DNA of 64,000 nt from Pararge aegeria (Eukaryota; Arthropoda; Insecta; Lepidoptera; Nymphalidae): NCBI RefSeq assembly GCF_905163445.1, contig NC_053182.1, forward strand, positions 4,154,001 to 4,218,000, read 5' to 3'. Below the pieces are notes generated by a model. It saw only the letters and a program-made list of their open reading frames with translations, was not told the origin of the DNA and did no database searches. A program made the translations under genes and the position numbers. Below, piece by piece: positions 1 to 11,380 of the stretch (its first letter is position 1; each line of letters begins with the position of its first letter).

Positions 1-381
1 AATTTTATTTAAGCTAAACATGATTTTTTATGAATCCCAATTTTTCGCTTCATCACGCACATCTATTCAATATAAATGTAAAAATTCTGTAAAAATCGAA
101 CTTTGATACAGGTACTATAATAGTCCATGTGCACTAATTATAAATATATAATGCATAATAACAAATCCCACGTCACGTACCTACATTCTGACTTAGGTAT
201 AGATATTATATGGAAAATAAATTGTTCCATTGTGGAATTCTTAAATTAATAAAAAAATGTTGCTAAAATATATAATAAAATGGTTTCATTTCATATTGTT
301 TGTTTTGAAAATTTATTTATCATTTTAATTTATTACCTTCTTAAATTTACTTGGATTACATGAATCACTAAGATAAAGCAA

Positions 382-430
382 GTTTTGTCTCCTAAACATG
401 AGTTGGACGCTCATGTTTAGGAGACAAAAC
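382..430. repeat. perfect inverted repeat
   Basis: Arms of 21 bp (GTTTTGTCTCCTAAACATGA plus G at 382-402; complement at 410-430) around a 7-nt loop. Confidence 0.9.

Positions 431-540
431 GATTTCAAAATCGTTCTAATCGTTCGTAAATAGGTTTAGAGTAATTTAAGGTAGTAGTAGAGCTTGTTGA
501 GAGCTCGTCAGAAGAAAAACCGCCAGAAAGCTTTCCCGTG

Positions 541-832
541 TTATTTTTTTTTTATTCTACTACAAGTTAGCCCTTTACTGCTATCTCAACTGGCGGTCAG
601 TGATGATGCTGTCTAAGATGGTAGCGGGCTAACCTGTTAGGGATTATGATAGTCGTACCCCTAATCGGTTACTACGCGACAACGCACCGTAAAACTAAAT
701 CGCTTAGCGGCATGTTTTTGTCGGTAGGCTCGTAACTATCTACCTCCAAAACGTCACGCCAGACCAGACCCAAATTGCCCCTGCTAGGAATCAAACCCGG
801 GACCTCCTACTCAAAGTCAGAGCCCTCACCAA
541..832 (-). mobile_element. SINE family B
   Basis: Minus strand: a tRNA-like head with GTTTGATTCCTAGCAGGGGC, a body with GTTACTACGC-type sequence on the plus strand (ACCCCTAATCGGTTACTACG), and an end ACTACAAGTTAGCCC beside a T-run. 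Shares body and end with the copies at 26627, 33000, 35090, 38160, 47095, 51607 and 63784. Confidence 0.65.

Positions 833-1229
833 AAGTTTATTGAGCTGTGTCGGTAACTTAAGTTCTTCTACATTATAAAAAAAAAACATTTATTATGACT
901 ACGACAATTTTATAACCAATAATAATACTAACACGGTGTAGTATCTTAACATACCACCCAAGAAGCATAAAAATGCGGATACGTCCAATGAGCGTCCGGA
1001 CAGAATAATTAACTTCCAAATATCTATATCACTTACGTACAGAGTAGTTATAGATAAGCCGTTGACCTTCAAACCCATCGAGGACTTTATTTTTATGTCT
1101 ACATAGGTACTAATAAATATTTAGATACGTATAAATAGTCTAGAGAAACTATTAACATGAAAATTAGCATTGGACTACTAAAAATACATTTTCATATGGG
1201 AAGCACCGCATTTAAACTTATTAATAAAA

Positions 1230-1378
1230 AAATTAAAAAAAAACAAAATTCATTTATTTCAAGTGGGCCTAGTATAAGCAATTTTGAAACGTCAAGTCAT
1301 TTTGTAGTGACTCTACTACCGGTTCGGAAGGTTCCACTGAGAAGAGCCGGCAAGAAACTCAGCAGATTGCTATTTTCC
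1230..1378 (-). mobile_element. LINE 3' UTR fragment (TTTGAA-tail family)
   Basis: Minus strand carries TTTCTTGCCGGCTCTTCTCA, an ACCGGTAGTAGAGTCACT segment and GGCCCACTTGAAATAAATG, matching the 3' UTR of the copy at 42000-42421. The small plus-strand ORF at 1157-1393 is not a gene. Confidence 0.65.

Positions 1379-1406
1379 AACATAATTTTATAGTTTAACA
1401 ATCTAT

Positions 1407-1448
1407 AGAATTTTTGTGGCCTGCTTTAAAGCAGGCCACAAAAATTCT
1407..1448. repeat. perfect 42-bp palindrome
   Basis: Two 21-bp arms with no spacer, centred between 1427 and 1428 (left arm AGAATTTTTGTGGCCTGCTT plus T). Confidence 0.9.

Positions 1449-2013
1449 TCAATCAATCGTGCTGGTTAAATGTGTTTTAATATATTGTTCAAACTTAGGT
1501 AAATGTAGATCTAATATAACCTTCGGTATCATGTTAACGCGGAGTAACGTCTGAATAGATCCAGAGTGTTTTGTCACACTATAACTGACGGCAAATACGT
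1601 TTAAAGGGCGTTGTCAGTTGCATGTTTTTAAATTCTTCTTTAAACAAAGTCTATTTTGAACAATCTACAAATTTTGCTACAGATATAATAATAAATTTGT
1701 TGATAGTTATTAAATGTAAATCTTAACGACAAGTAAGCGGCAGAAAAATTGATTTAAATTCATACATTTTACAAAACAGCACTAAATTGAGAACCACTTT
1801 TTTTGTAAGTTAGTCAATAATATAAATAAGACATTTATCGTTCATCGGTTTATTTAACATCAATTATTTACATTATAAAATTTTATTTCACTTTACAATA
1901 TGTACAAATTTAAATAATAAATGTTACTATGTACACAATATTTTCATTGAGATAAAGATATAATATGAAAACTAAACATATTCGTCATAATTTTTACCAG
2001 AAACTAAGACTAG

Positions 2014-2135
2014 CTGCCGTATTCTGTAAATTTTCTGTAAGGTGGCAAACGCACAAATTATTCGCTAGTTTATTTGTATGGAGATTATCAGTTGCCACTG
2101 GTTAGCAACTGTGAGAAAAGTTACAGAATAGGCAG
2014..2135. mobile_element. possible small MITE in the CP-a 3' flank
   Basis: 122 bp with imperfect inverted ends (CTGCCGTATTCTGTAAATTT against CTGCCTATTCTGTAACTTTT). 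No clear target duplication. It lies just beyond the CP-a stop and contains the candidate poly(A) signal. Confidence 0.45.
2069..2074 (-). terminator. possible poly(A) signal of CP-a
   Basis: AATAAA on the minus strand, about 115 nt after the stop codon. Another AATAAA lies at 1887-1882, so the true cleavage site is uncertain. Confidence 0.4.

Positions 2136-2186
2136 AGGTAGTGGGAACAGAGACGTCAGGTCTAGTTTATCGTAATAAATTCTAGT

Positions 2187-3301
2187 TCACCAGTAGCCAA
2201 GGCGCGCGGTGGGGTATCCGTATGTAGAGTATCCGGGGTACACTCCAGAGTACACTGATGGTGCGGCGTTGTACACTGAGGGCACGGTGTTGTAAACTGA
2301 GGGAGTTACGTATGAGCTGGAGTAGACAGCGGGGGATGAGACTGGGGACACGATAGCACGAGACGCTACAACGGGAGCTACAACGTTCGCGACCAAGGGC
2401 TCTTTGCGTACAACAGCGTTGAATCCGTTGACGTCATCAGCTGTGTAGTCAACAATACGCTTGGTGCCATCAGGGTCGACTAAGGAGTACTGTCCTCGTA
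2501 CAACACCGCCGACGCGGGATTCAACCTGGCTCTTGTAGTCCCCGGTGATGGGGTCAGCGACGCCGTATGAGAAGCTTGTGGCTTCGTCGTCTACTTTCAC
2601 GACTGGCACCACTGAGCTGTGGGCCACGGCTGCTAGTGCGAGAACTACGACAAACTGAAACAATACACATTCAATTAGATTATGTGATAGCAATATCAAT
2701 GCTCTGTTTTTAAAATTGTGGTAGATTTGTATGTTTTGAAGTGAAACCAGTGCGGTACACCAACTATCGTCGCACACCTCATTGGTTTCCTTTTCTACAG
2801 ATAGTGATAGTGATTTGGATCCTCGGCCATCTGACTTGTCCAAGTTATGTGCATTCTAAGCTATTCATTATTGGAAGGCATGTTAAAGCAAATTATTGCT
2901 TAAATTAAATATGCGTATAACTGCAAAAATATACAGGGCGGATCGAACTCGGTCCCTCCGCAACGGAATCCGAAGCCTTACCCTCTAGCCTATGACCACT
3001 TTTCCACAAGGCTATGACTGGTTTACATTTAATACTCAATTCAATAAATAAAAAAAATATTTACAATTATTTAACTGAAACATAACGAAACGGAAACAAC
3101 AAAAAATAAAAATAAAAAAGATAAAATTAATTATTATTAATATTCTGTATTTTTTTCTTGTTTTACATCGTACTTTTTTTTTTTTTTTTTTTTTAATATG
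3201 AAATATCCTCATAGATTTTTTGGGATACATTAAATAACCAAGTTAGTATATATATATTTTTTTAAATCTTAATATCACGCAATATTTACCTTAGCTGCCA
3301 T
2187..3301 (-). CDS. RR-2 cuticular protein (CP-a), two exons
   Basis: Structural cuticle protein predicted to bind chitin in the extracellular procuticle. Exon 1 is 3301-3290 (M-A-A-K), the intron is 3289-2655 (GT...AG), and exon 2 is 2654-2187, giving 159 aa. Residues 1-17 form a signal peptide split by the intron. Residues 31-90 are an RR-2 domain with the motifs FSYGVADPITGDYKSQ, GQYSLVDPDGT and NGFNAVVRKEP. The tail is Tyr/Val/Ser-rich (SVYNTVPSVYN) and ends GYPTARLGYW. I chose the exon 1 start because the ATG lies downstream of a TATA box, has a good donor, and matches the exon structure of all the neighbouring genes; reading straight through the intron gives a non-signal N-terminus. 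Its closest paralogue in the window is CP-e. The family is certain; the exact tissue and stage cannot be read from sequence. Confidence 0.93.
2938..3015 (-). mobile_element. SINE family C-like head inside the CP-a intron
   Basis: Minus strand has TGGTCATAGGCTAGAGGGTA and ACCGAGTTCGATCCG, a tRNA-like head without body. Read as a SINE scrap, not a tRNA gene. Confidence 0.45.

Positions 3302-3324
3302 TGCTTCTAATGGTAGTGGGTCCT

Positions 3325-3440
3325 GTTGAATGGTGTCGATGAATTCGACTAGGAGCTTTTATACGATTCACACATCCGATGCCCTGTTCTAAATAGCACT
3401 TGTTAATATCTAAAATATGTGTAATTACTTTATTAGCCAT
3325..3440 (-). promoter_or_regulatory. CP-a core promoter and upstream block
   Basis: TATAAAA is read on the minus strand at 3363-3357, about 60 nt before the ATG. Upstream at 3381-3430 is a diverged copy of the block shared with CP-b to CP-e (plus-strand CCTGTTCTAAATAGCACT, then a TAATTA core). Confidence 0.75.

Positions 3441-3661
3441 TCATTATATACTTGATTGGATTAGACGAGGTTATATATTTAAATACTAGCGGTAGTGGCA
3501 TATTTTGATATCAAATAGGTTTCCAAAATATTTCAGTAAGGAAATGTGCTATTCTACTTTGAACATTATTATAATATTTTATTTATATAATTATATAATA
3601 TATTATATGATTGCGCATGTAAACTCGTAAGTACAATTTTGATTATATTATAGGAGAAAAA

Positions 3662-3765
3662 AAATTTAACCTGCATGCCTGTGAGTTCTCCATAATATTC
3701 TCAAAAGTGTGTCGCATCTACCAAACCGCACTGGGCCAGCTTGGTGGACTACCGTCTAAATCCTT
3662..3765 (+). mobile_element. SINE family C, middle fragment
   Basis: CCTGCATGCCTGTGAGTTCT, CCGCACTGGGCCAGCTTGGT. Confidence 0.6.

Positions 3766-3903
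3766 GTTAAAAAAAATTTATGTGATAAATACATATAAAT
3801 ATTTATTTTGTATATGATTTTTAGTAGATTATATTAACTATAGGTAATGTTATTTATTGAATGTTTATATCTTATTTGTATTTATATGTGATATATATAC
3901 ATA

Positions 3904-4172
3904 CTAGTTGTTGCCCGCGACTTCGTCTGCGTTTGATTTTGTTTTTAAAGTATTCAGTATCGCTAAGCCTTAAATGAGTATAGTAGTATATATATATAAC
4001 ATGTGACTGTCAATTAATTATAGACAAAAAAATTGCAATAAAATAAAATTGCGACTATAATTAAAGATCTAAGCTACCCTATCTCTTAAGTCGGACCAGA
4101 CTGCTCACGGAGTGCCAATTTAATTCAAAATCGGTTAAGTAGTTTAGGAGTCCATCGCGGACAAACATCGTG
3904..4172 (-). mobile_element. Helitron-like or LINE-derived 3' fragment
   Basis: Minus strand ends CGCAGACGAAGTCGCGGGCA then ACAACTAG|T at 3904. The other side carries AATCGGTTAAGTAGTTTAGG and AGTCCATCGCGGACAAACA. Confidence 0.45.

Positions 4173-4486
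4173 ACAGGAGATTTATATCAAATTTATTTAT
4201 ATCAAAGAAGGTCGGACAAAGTTTGCCAGATCAAACCCTGTAGAACCAAACTTGCGAGAAGGCATTTCTATTATGCTAGTCCAATATTGTACAACAAAAT
4301 AAATCACTTCTTAAAAATATACCCGATGAATCACAGAAATTGTAAATACTATACTACCAAGTGGCTTAAGACGCTGTCCTATACTGATACGGAAACTATC
4401 GTCACTTCAAATTAAAGGCACTAACTTTGCAGATCTTGCTTGTAAAACATACTCAAAACCACGGAACCCTCACACGTACATACACG

Positions 4487-4615
4487 CACGAACACTCATA
4501 CACACACACACACACACGCACGCATACACACACACTAACACACGCACGCATACACACACAAACACATACACAAACGCACTGTCGCACACATACGCATACA
4601 CGAACACGTACATTA
4487..4615. repeat. imperfect (CA)n microsatellite
   Basis: Interrupted ACAC/ACGC/ATAC dinucleotide tract. The ORFs over it on both strands (His/Thr- and Val/Cys-rich) are artefacts. Confidence 0.9.

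Positions 4616-4795
4616 TAAAATTGTAAATTGTATTGTTTTAGTTGTAATATTTTAATTTTTCTTTGTTTTAGTCTTTTTGTTTTTAAGCAAACCCGGAGGT
4701 GGGCGTTAATAGCTGTAACACAGTTTCTAACTAACACAGTTGTTACCGTTCCTTAGATTATAAGAATCCATTGTAAATGAGACACAATAAAGACA

Positions 4796-4827
<32 letters not shown>

Positions 4828-4844
4828 TAAGATTTATCTCATTT

Positions 4845-5005
4845 ATTGCACCACATACGTCTTTTCTATGATTTTACCTTTTGTGTCTTTGGTTGCCTGG
4901 AAAAAATCGCTATGTAGCGATAAGATTACTCTCTTGATCTATGTATATATGTCTGTTTTTTTTTGGTGTACAATAAAAGTGTATTCATTAATTCATTATA
5001 ATATA
4845..5005 (+). mobile_element. LINE 3' end, TAGCGATAAG family
   Basis: GCCTGGAAAAAATCGCTATG then TAGCGATAAGATTACTCTCT, TTTTTTGGTGTACAATAAAA and an ATTCATT tail. The same sequence occurs inverted at 48320-48490. 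Confidence 0.65.

Positions 5006-5082
5006 CTTAATTATCATTACGGTAAATTTTGTTTCACTAATGGAATATGATAATAGAGTTTTTTCCCCAAGTTTAGGGTAGT

Positions 5083-5240
5083 TTTGTCGGCCGAGTGGTG
5101 CAGTGGGCAGTGACCCTGCTTTCTGAGACCAAGGCCGTGGGTTCGATTCCCACAACAGGAGCAATGTTTGTGTGATGAACATGAATGTTTTTCAGTGTCT
5201 GGGTGTTTATATGTATATTATAAGGATTTTATGTGTATGA
5083..5240 (+). mobile_element. tRNA-headed SINE, family A, truncated
   Basis: tRNA-like head with an A-box region (GTGGTGCAGTGGGCAGTGAC) and B box GGTTCGATTCCC, then the family body AACATGAATGTTTTTCAGTG and GTCTGGGTGTTTATATGTAT. It lacks the 3' half. Family A resembles Metulj-type butterfly SINEs (from memory). Confidence 0.8.

Positions 5241-5344
5241 CCTATTCAAAGTCAAATCAAAGTCAAATATATCTTTATTCAAATAGGCACATAGATGGCA
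5301 CTTTTGATGCGTTATTATATACAAATGTGTACATAGCAGTGAGT

Positions 5345-5575
5345 AGTGATGGCGATAACTACAATCGTAAACTTAAAACTACGAGGGTTCCAATCGCGCC
5401 CTGGTCTAAGAAGAAGCCCACAACAAACTTAGCCGGGTGTTCTTTTTGTTATCACCATCTCACATTGTCATTAGAAAATATTTAAGAAGCAACCTGGTTA
5501 GAGCAATTGTTTACACCCAAGCTTTTTTATCGTTTACGTAATCCTTTATACTATAATAGGACTTTTCTATTATTA
5345..5575 (+). repeat. dispersed repeat D, copy 1
   Basis: About 230 bp (AGAAGAAGCCCACAACAAAC, TTAGCCGGGTG, AGCAACCTGGTTAGAGCAAT, ACTATAATAGGACTTTTCTA) that recur inverted at 11533-11775. Probably a retroelement 3' region; a TCAAAGTCAAATATATCTTT segment lies just before it. Confidence 0.6.

Positions 5576-5589
5576 TTATTCAAAACATT

Positions 5590-5645
5590 CTCATCAGTCA
5601 TCTTAGTACCCATAACACAAGCTACGTTTACTTCAATGGGGCTGT
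5590..5645 (+). mobile_element. SINE family A, 3' fragment
   Basis: TCATCAGTCATCTTAGTACC, CATAACACAAGCTACG: the family A body without its head. Confidence 0.65.

Positions 5646-5870
5646 CTACTGGCCACCAGCAACCCTGCCCACACTATAACAATGTTAACGATACCACGTA
5701 TGTTATGAGTGGCACAACCTGGGAAATGGAGTCAGCAAAGCATTGTGTTGCATGCGCCATGCAATGGCAGTATACTGCGCTGTTTATCATACATTCCATC
5801 TGTTTTTCCGATAAATATTGTTTAATAAGTTTTTTTTACCGGAACTTGACTTAAAGACTTGGCTGGCTAT

Positions 5871-6016
5871 CAGTGGCGTGCACTTGATACACGCACAAAA
5901 GCACTGCATACCCTAAAATTGAAACATAGCCCGTATAAGAGGAGGATTTTTTTTACATTTTACGAAATTTTCCTGCTGTATGCATACCCTGGTAAGAAAC
6001 CCAATGCACGCCACTG
5871..6016 (+). mobile_element. hAT-type MITE, copy 1
   Basis: 146 bp with terminal inverted repeats CAGTGGCGTGCA / TGCACGCCACTG and a perfect 8-bp duplication CTGGCTAT on both sides (5863-5870, 6017-6024). 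Internal motifs AAAGCACTGCATACCCT and GCATACCCTGG occur in all three copies. Non-coding and non-autonomous. Confidence 0.9.

Positions 6017-6419
6017 CTGGCTATGCCTAATGTTTACCCATCTTTATCATTTTGGAACAGCGCAAGCACAGATATTATGAAAATACTTTACCTGACATAA
6101 ATTATTGCCCCATGCAAATATTCATCATTCACAAAACCTGAAAAGTACATAATTTTCTTAAATGAATTCAACTTTTAATTTTTTTTCTTTTCTGGTCTAT
6201 GCAGAAGATAAAAGATTGTATGCAACTCTACTTGATTATTAATTTCAACTTTCGAACTGTCATATTTTGATACTTCGCAAGGCTTGTAATGAACAATTGC
6301 ACGCGTGTTAAAATGGTAATCCTCAAAAACGCATAAATACCTACTATATCATACACCATCCACTCTTAAATGTCCAAAACAACCTTTATAATTTAACATT
6401 TTTACCCTGTTTAAACAAA

Positions 6420-6720
6420 ATACTTGTGTTACAAAAACAACAAAATCGATTGGAAGAAAGTTAAATATCGTTTTGTCATTATTTATTATATCGTAAGCAT
6501 AACAACTTGTTGTAACTTGTACCGGAGAGGTCGCTATGTGGAGATAATATCAGCAGGTTGTACAACTGTTTATTGCTCTGTAAATAATGTAACAGGTAAT
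6601 GAATCTTGTATTTTTTGTCATGTGCGATAAATAATGTAATTAACGCACTCGTACGTTCATTCATTCATCGATTATAATCTTCTCCCTCGGTAAAAATATG
6701 ATGTGGTAATAATAGTTTTA
6420..6720. repeat. segment duplicated downstream of CP-b and CP-c
   Basis: Non-coding. TATGTGGAGATAATATCA, TGTGCGATAAATAATGT, ACGCACTCGTACG and AAAATATGATGTGGTA have counterparts in order at 12640-12805. It shows that the duplication unit of the cuticle trio reaches beyond the genes. Confidence 0.6.

Positions 6721-6919
6721 ATTATTTTATCACTCTATTTGAGTGGAAACGTTAAGGGTTGATTTTTTAATCGTATATCAGTAAAATCGAGCTAATTAAT
6801 AAATTTGATTTTGTCATAACGCAAAACAACCCACTAGCTGGTCACAGCTCTTTTCTCTCGTAGAAGAGTTATATTGATAGTACATATATTATATGTATCA
6901 GAATATGTATCAGAAAACA

Positions 6920-6969
6920 TAAACAGGCGTTGCGTTTTATTTAGAAAAATAAAACGCAACGCCTGTTTA
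6920..6969. repeat. perfect inverted repeat
   Basis: 23-bp arms (TAAACAGGCGTTGCGTTTTA at the start of the left arm) around a 4-nt loop at 6943-6946. A separate 10-bp hairpin lies at 7070-7094. Confidence 0.9.

Positions 6970-7708
6970 CTTAGCTAAACAACGTGCACGCAAAAAGTTG
7001 AGGTGGATAGAAAATCGCTGCACTGGTCGGTCGAGAAGCTCCTCAATCGTTTGACGATGCCACGTCACAAAACTGCCGCCTTTCGCGGCAGTTTCAAATT
7101 CACTGCTACTATGTGTTGAAATGAGTTACACATACGTGATATACAAACTGTTCGGCAGTTCGGCGGAACCTTATTTGTCTACATGCTTAATGTAGACTGT
7201 TCGTATTTTTGTTAGTTATAATTTTGTATACAATTATGTGGGAAAATAAAAAAAATATTTCTTTCTTTCTAATCGAATTACGAAATACTGTTGAAGGGCG
7301 CCTAAGTAAAAATATTTAAAAAAAGAAACATATTTATTTTTCCATACAAACAATGTCTACAATTCTAAGTGTTTATTTGTGACAACCCTATTAAAGAAAC
7401 AAAGACCGACACGTGCATAGTCCTACGCTACGCGACGCGTACCTAATAAAGTGACAGGAGTCACTTGATATTAATTTTACATGTACAGGCTGTATCTGAT
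7501 TTCATTAAGTAAAAACTATCGCAGTGTTCTACTGAAAACTATTCGCGTTTCGGTTTCACATATAAGACTCAGAGACAGTAAATAATGTTCCTCTAAAGCC
7601 TCTGAAGTAATATTTCGGTTTTCATTTACACGTTGTATACCCAAAAAAATATATAACCAAAAAAATATATAAAGTATAATATAAATTTTAGACGACCACC
7701 CTGGTGCA

Positions 7709-7846
7709 CAGTGGCGTGCTAAGGGTTTTTGACCAGGGTATGCATAAAGAAGGAAGGCGCCATAAAATGGAGAAATCCTTCGCACTTGTGAGTTATACAA
7801 AAATATTAGGGTATGCAGTGCTTTTGCGCATGTATGCACGCCACTG
7709..7846 (-). mobile_element. hAT-type MITE, copy 2
   Basis: 138 bp, inverted relative to copy 1, flanked by a perfect 8-bp duplication CTGGTGCA (7701-7708, 7847-7854). Confidence 0.9.

Positions 7847-8614
7847 CTGGTGCAGTGGTGAACTCTGTATAGTCTTATTATAAGTTCACGGACCCTGGCA
7901 GGGGCAATTTTAGAAACTTTTATTTCTACACTTCTGCTATTGTATTCTTAATTGGCATGGGCTGTAGTAGTCACCGCCCTATTGAGTACGTTCCTGTACG
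8001 GTGCCGAATAGAAATGAGACCTATGAGATTAGACCGCCTTTATCTTGGTCCGCATACCTTAAAGCTTGGTAAAATTTTAGTATAGGGATAAATGGTATTG
8101 AAGGAATATAATTTTTATGGTCTCTAAACGACTGTTAATAGGTGTGATCAATTTGCAGGGCTTATGTTGTTAATGATATCAAAAAAATTAGCCTGCCTCT
8201 GTCAAATCTTAACCGAATTCGTTGGCTTTTCTAAACTTTATGAAGAAGATCTTCTAATTATGTATGTAGTATGAATTGTAACGGGATAGTTGAAAACACA
8301 CTGTCTGTGTTTCTAAAACTCACTCATAGTTTATACATGAGCTGTCATTAATTTATTAACAAACGGTTCTAAAACTCATGCGTCAACCATCACAACCGGA
8401 TTAGCTGATAATAAGAACAACTTTGTCATTTTTCACTAAACCAAGGCATCTCCTAAATTGATTGCCTAATGATTCAGGCGATATCTGTAGAAAAAAAAAA
8501 CGTTTCACCAACCCTTAGGTGATAACTATTGGTGAACGGTTGATTTAAGCCTAGGAATCTCCTAAGATCAGGCGTTACTTATTAAGGCATTGCCTTGTTC
8601 TTTTGTGAAAATGG

Positions 8615-8695
8615 GCACTAATGCAGGTTTCCTCACTATGTTTTCCTTCACAGTGATATTTAATAGTTTAAATTAAAAACGCATCATAATTCAAT
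8615..8695 (-). mobile_element. SINE family C, fragment
   Basis: Plus strand GCAGGTTTCCTCACTATGTT and TTCCTTCACAGTGATATTTA match the antisense of the family middle. Confidence 0.5.

Positions 8696-8776
8696 GTTTT
8701 TGGTGAATAATGTACCACTATGTGGGTGCAAATGAATTATTTTATAAATAAACAAAAGTTTATATTAATATTCTGT

Positions 8777-8782
8777 TTTATT
8777..8782 (-). terminator. poly(A) signal of CP-b
   Basis: AATAAA on the minus strand about 80 nt after the stop codon, inside a stretch (plus-strand ATTAATATTCTGTTTTATTT) conserved at the same place after CP-c and CP-d. Confidence 0.7.

Positions 8783-8860
8783 TATAAGAAGACAATAATA
8801 CACATAAACGGATATTTACACACCATTATCTACAGTTGGTTGTAGGAATAAGTGAACACT

Positions 8861-9911
8861 TTACTTAACCCAGTAGTTGGAAGGGTAGCCGTAAGCTGAG
8901 TAACCCAGAGGGTTGGACCATCCGTAGGTTGAGTAGTAAGGGGACGCGTAACCTGAGAGGGAACTGTAGGCAGAAGGTACGGAGCTGTAGACAGAGGGTA
9001 CGGAGCTGTAGACGGAGGGTACGGAACTGTACACGGAAGGCACTGATCTGTATACTGAAGGCACGGTGTTGTACACTGATGGGTACGCACTGTACACTGA
9101 GGGTGTAACGTATGAACCAGTGACTACTGGAGAAGATGAGGCGTACACGGTGGGGGAGGCAACCACAGCAGAAGATACGGTGCGGGCGGCAACAACCGCG
9201 GGTGCGGAAGCAACAACGGGAGTAGCGGCAACCACAGGAGTCGCGGCAACCACAGTCTTAGCAGCTACCAAAGGTTCCTTGCGTACAACAGCGTTGAATC
9301 CGTTGACATCATCAGCAGTGTAGTCTACAATCCTCTGAGTGCCATCGGGGTCGACCAAGGAGTACTGTCCAACCACGTTTCCTCCGACGCGGGTTTCGGA
9401 TTGGCTCTTGTAGTCGCCAGTGTTGGGGTCGGCTACGTCGTAGGAGAAGCTGGACGAGTCGCCGTCTACTTTTACCAGGACTGAGCTGTGAGCCACAGCC
9501 ACCAAGGCGAGAACTACAACGAACTGAAACAAAGAAATAATAAGTACAATTTTACTGGACACCGCAGCATGCTACATGTAGTCTAATAACGTCCGTCTAC
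9601 CGAGCATAGCTGTTATAAAAGACAGGACTGGAACTCTATGGTTGTGGAGTGTCTATGGTCGGTGGAAATTAAGTTTTTTATATTATTACCAGCAAACCAT
9701 TGCTTTAAATCAATTAGTTCTGAATCGTTCGTCAGTTTACTATCAAATATTGATTCGAAAAATAAATTCAGTTGCTTTGATATTTCATTACTTTCCGTTC
9801 TATAAAATAACGCTAAAACCTAAAACCCTCCACACTAATTCAAATGCAGGTTGGCAAGTCAGCACAATACAGAAAATTTATAAAAATAAAGTTATTTACC
9901 TTAGCGACCAT
8861..9911 (-). CDS. RR-2 cuticular protein (CP-b), two exons
   Basis: Secreted chitin-binding cuticle protein. Exon 1 is 9911-9900 (M-V-A-K), the intron 9899-9524, and exon 2 9523-8861, giving 224 aa. The signal peptide is residues 1-17 (FVVVLALVAVAHS after the microexon). The RR-2 domain is about residues 28-90 (FSYDVADPNTGDYKSQ, YTADDVNGFNAVVRKEP). A Val/Ala stretch with VVAATP repeats follows, then a Tyr-rich run of heptads of the form VPSVYxS, and the end NPLGYSAYGYPSNYWVK. 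First of three tandem copies with CP-c and CP-d; its exon 2 is almost identical to that of CP-d, although its 5' flank and intron match CP-c. Long reading frames in other frames of exon 2 are by-products of the repeats. Confidence 0.94.

Positions 9912-9937
9912 TGTTGCTATTGCAAGTGTATCTTGTC

Positions 9938-10060
9938 AAATGATACAGTTTACACATCACTGGACGCTTTTATACGATTCTTATTTAAGACCTGTTTCTA
10001 AATAGGCACTGGTTAGTCTTTAGAAAAGTAATAATTACTTTAAATAGTCATTAAAAGTTA
9938..10060 (-). promoter_or_regulatory. CP-b core promoter and upstream block
   Basis: TATAAAA is on the minus strand at 9974-9968. A TCATT initiator-like site has its A near 9941, giving a 5' UTR of about 30 nt. The upstream block at 9990-10060 (plus-strand CCTGTTTCTAAATAGGCACT, then GTAATAATTACTT) is shared with CP-a, CP-c, CP-d and CP-e. 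Confidence 0.8.

Positions 10061-11380
10061 AGTTTATCGAAAATACAAGGGCGTGGATGTTAATACTTCA
10101 TTGATGCAAAATCAAAGAAAAAATATGAAATTCAAAAGCTTCCTTCCTATTAATGTGAAAAGATTTATCAAAAAGAGGTCTGCGATGGTAAAATGGGAAT
10201 TGCAGGGTTATGAAACTACTAAGTAGCATATATATGAGACATGAAATCAGCCTTCAGTATTGGTAAATGTTACAAAACTTAGAACTTGTGCTAAAAGTTA
10301 TCATAAAAAATTTAAGTAGTTATACCAGCAAGCCTAGCATGGGCAGGGGACAATTATCTCCCCAGGTAAAGGATATAAATTTATGTTCTCTCACAGCTCT
10401 AAGAGCATTGGTGCACGAGTGGAAATAATATCCAAATACCATATGTGTAATAATGATCGGGGGTAAACTTCTCCTATTCCATGTTCCCGTGCTTTAGCAG
10501 GTGGACACGTTAATTATATCCCTCGTCAGGGTATATAATCAGGGGATATAAATTTTGTCTCCTTCCTGTGCTAACCCTGCAGGGGGATAAAAGCGTGACT
10601 TTGAAAAGTTTGTTATTAAGCCTAAACCTTGAAATTTGGAACGTAGATTTCTTCTCGAGCAAGTTAAATTCCAAATTCAAATCTTTTCAGTATAAAAGGA
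10701 ACAAGTCCCACCACCTACTTGAGTTTGTGTCACGCAGGGAGGCATTTGAGTTTCAAGATTTGATTTTTTAACACAAAACTTATGAAATTATTAAATTTGT
10801 ACCTGCGGGTCATTTATACGAGTAAACATAAGACTCTCATACAATTTTTCAATTTAGCTGTAGATTTAAAAAAGAAGCTCTTCCAGAGATACCAATATCT
10901 TAAATTGAACCTACAGTGTATTATGTAAATGCTCTTTTATTTGAAAAACGTGGGACTCTCACACAGCTCTCAACGAACTCTAATATTCTCTTTTAGGGAT
11001 AGATTTTAAAAAAGCTTTTGTTACCCTTTACTTGATACTGAAGTCCTGTCAAAATCAGTCCAGCTATTTTAGAGATTAGCCGGAACCAAAAGAAAGGCAG
11101 ACAAAAACAATTTCGTCTAGGTTTTTGTCCATGAAGTAATAACTTTCATACGTATTTAGTCAAAAGCTGATACTTTATTTAACAGACACTTTAATTTATA
11201 TTAATTTGTAAAGATAGGTTTCTGATATTACTATGTAAAACGAAGTTCTACACGTAGGTTATTTCAATGTGTCCATAGTACTTTATCTATAATTCCTTAC
11301 TTATGATGTGTTACCATTTTCTCGCTTAACAAACTTAAAGCTGCGCGGAAGAATATGTTCTAGTATTGACTATACATACA
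10000..11380. repeat. CP-b 5' flank, duplicated
   Basis: Aligns in order with the CP-c 5' flank at 14400-15830 (for example GGGATAAAAGCGTGACTT, CTTGAAATTTGGAACGTA, AAAACGTGGGACTCTCA, AACTTTCATACGTATTTAGT). It differs by MITE family M here, and by a microsatellite and an insert there. Confidence 0.8.
10329..10579 (+). mobile_element. MITE family M with CAG duplication, copy 1 (CP-b upstream)
   Basis: 251 bp with terminal inverted repeats of about 24 bp (CAAGCCTAGCATGGGCAGGG against CAGGGTTAGCACAGGAAGGA), flanked by CAG at 10326-10328 and 10580-10582. The homologous position upstream of CP-c (14721-14740) is an empty site with a single CAG. Confidence 0.85.

Larger units (their letters stand above)
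6730..8760. other. CP-b 3' intergenic
   Basis: Holds the hairpin at 6920-6969, the MITE at 7709-7846 and a SINE C scrap at 8615. The remainder is unrecognised. Confidence 0.5.

Noticed and set aside
382..430. microRNA precursor
   Set aside because: Perfect 21-bp stem with a short loop and no longer imperfect hairpin around it; more like a local inverted duplication. Small RNA reads could reopen this.
1157..1393. 78-codon small protein gene
   Set aside because: Lies over the LINE 3' UTR fragment at 1230-1378 and has no coding features.
4427..4737. His/Thr-rich and Cys/Val-rich frames on opposite strands
   Set aside because: Translation of an imperfect CA microsatellite.
9066..9323. Plus-strand frame of 85 codons over CP-b, with similar ones at 13431-13727 and 18177-18434
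   Set aside because: Antisense shadows of repetitive exon 2; the RR-2 frame on the minus strand explains the sequence.
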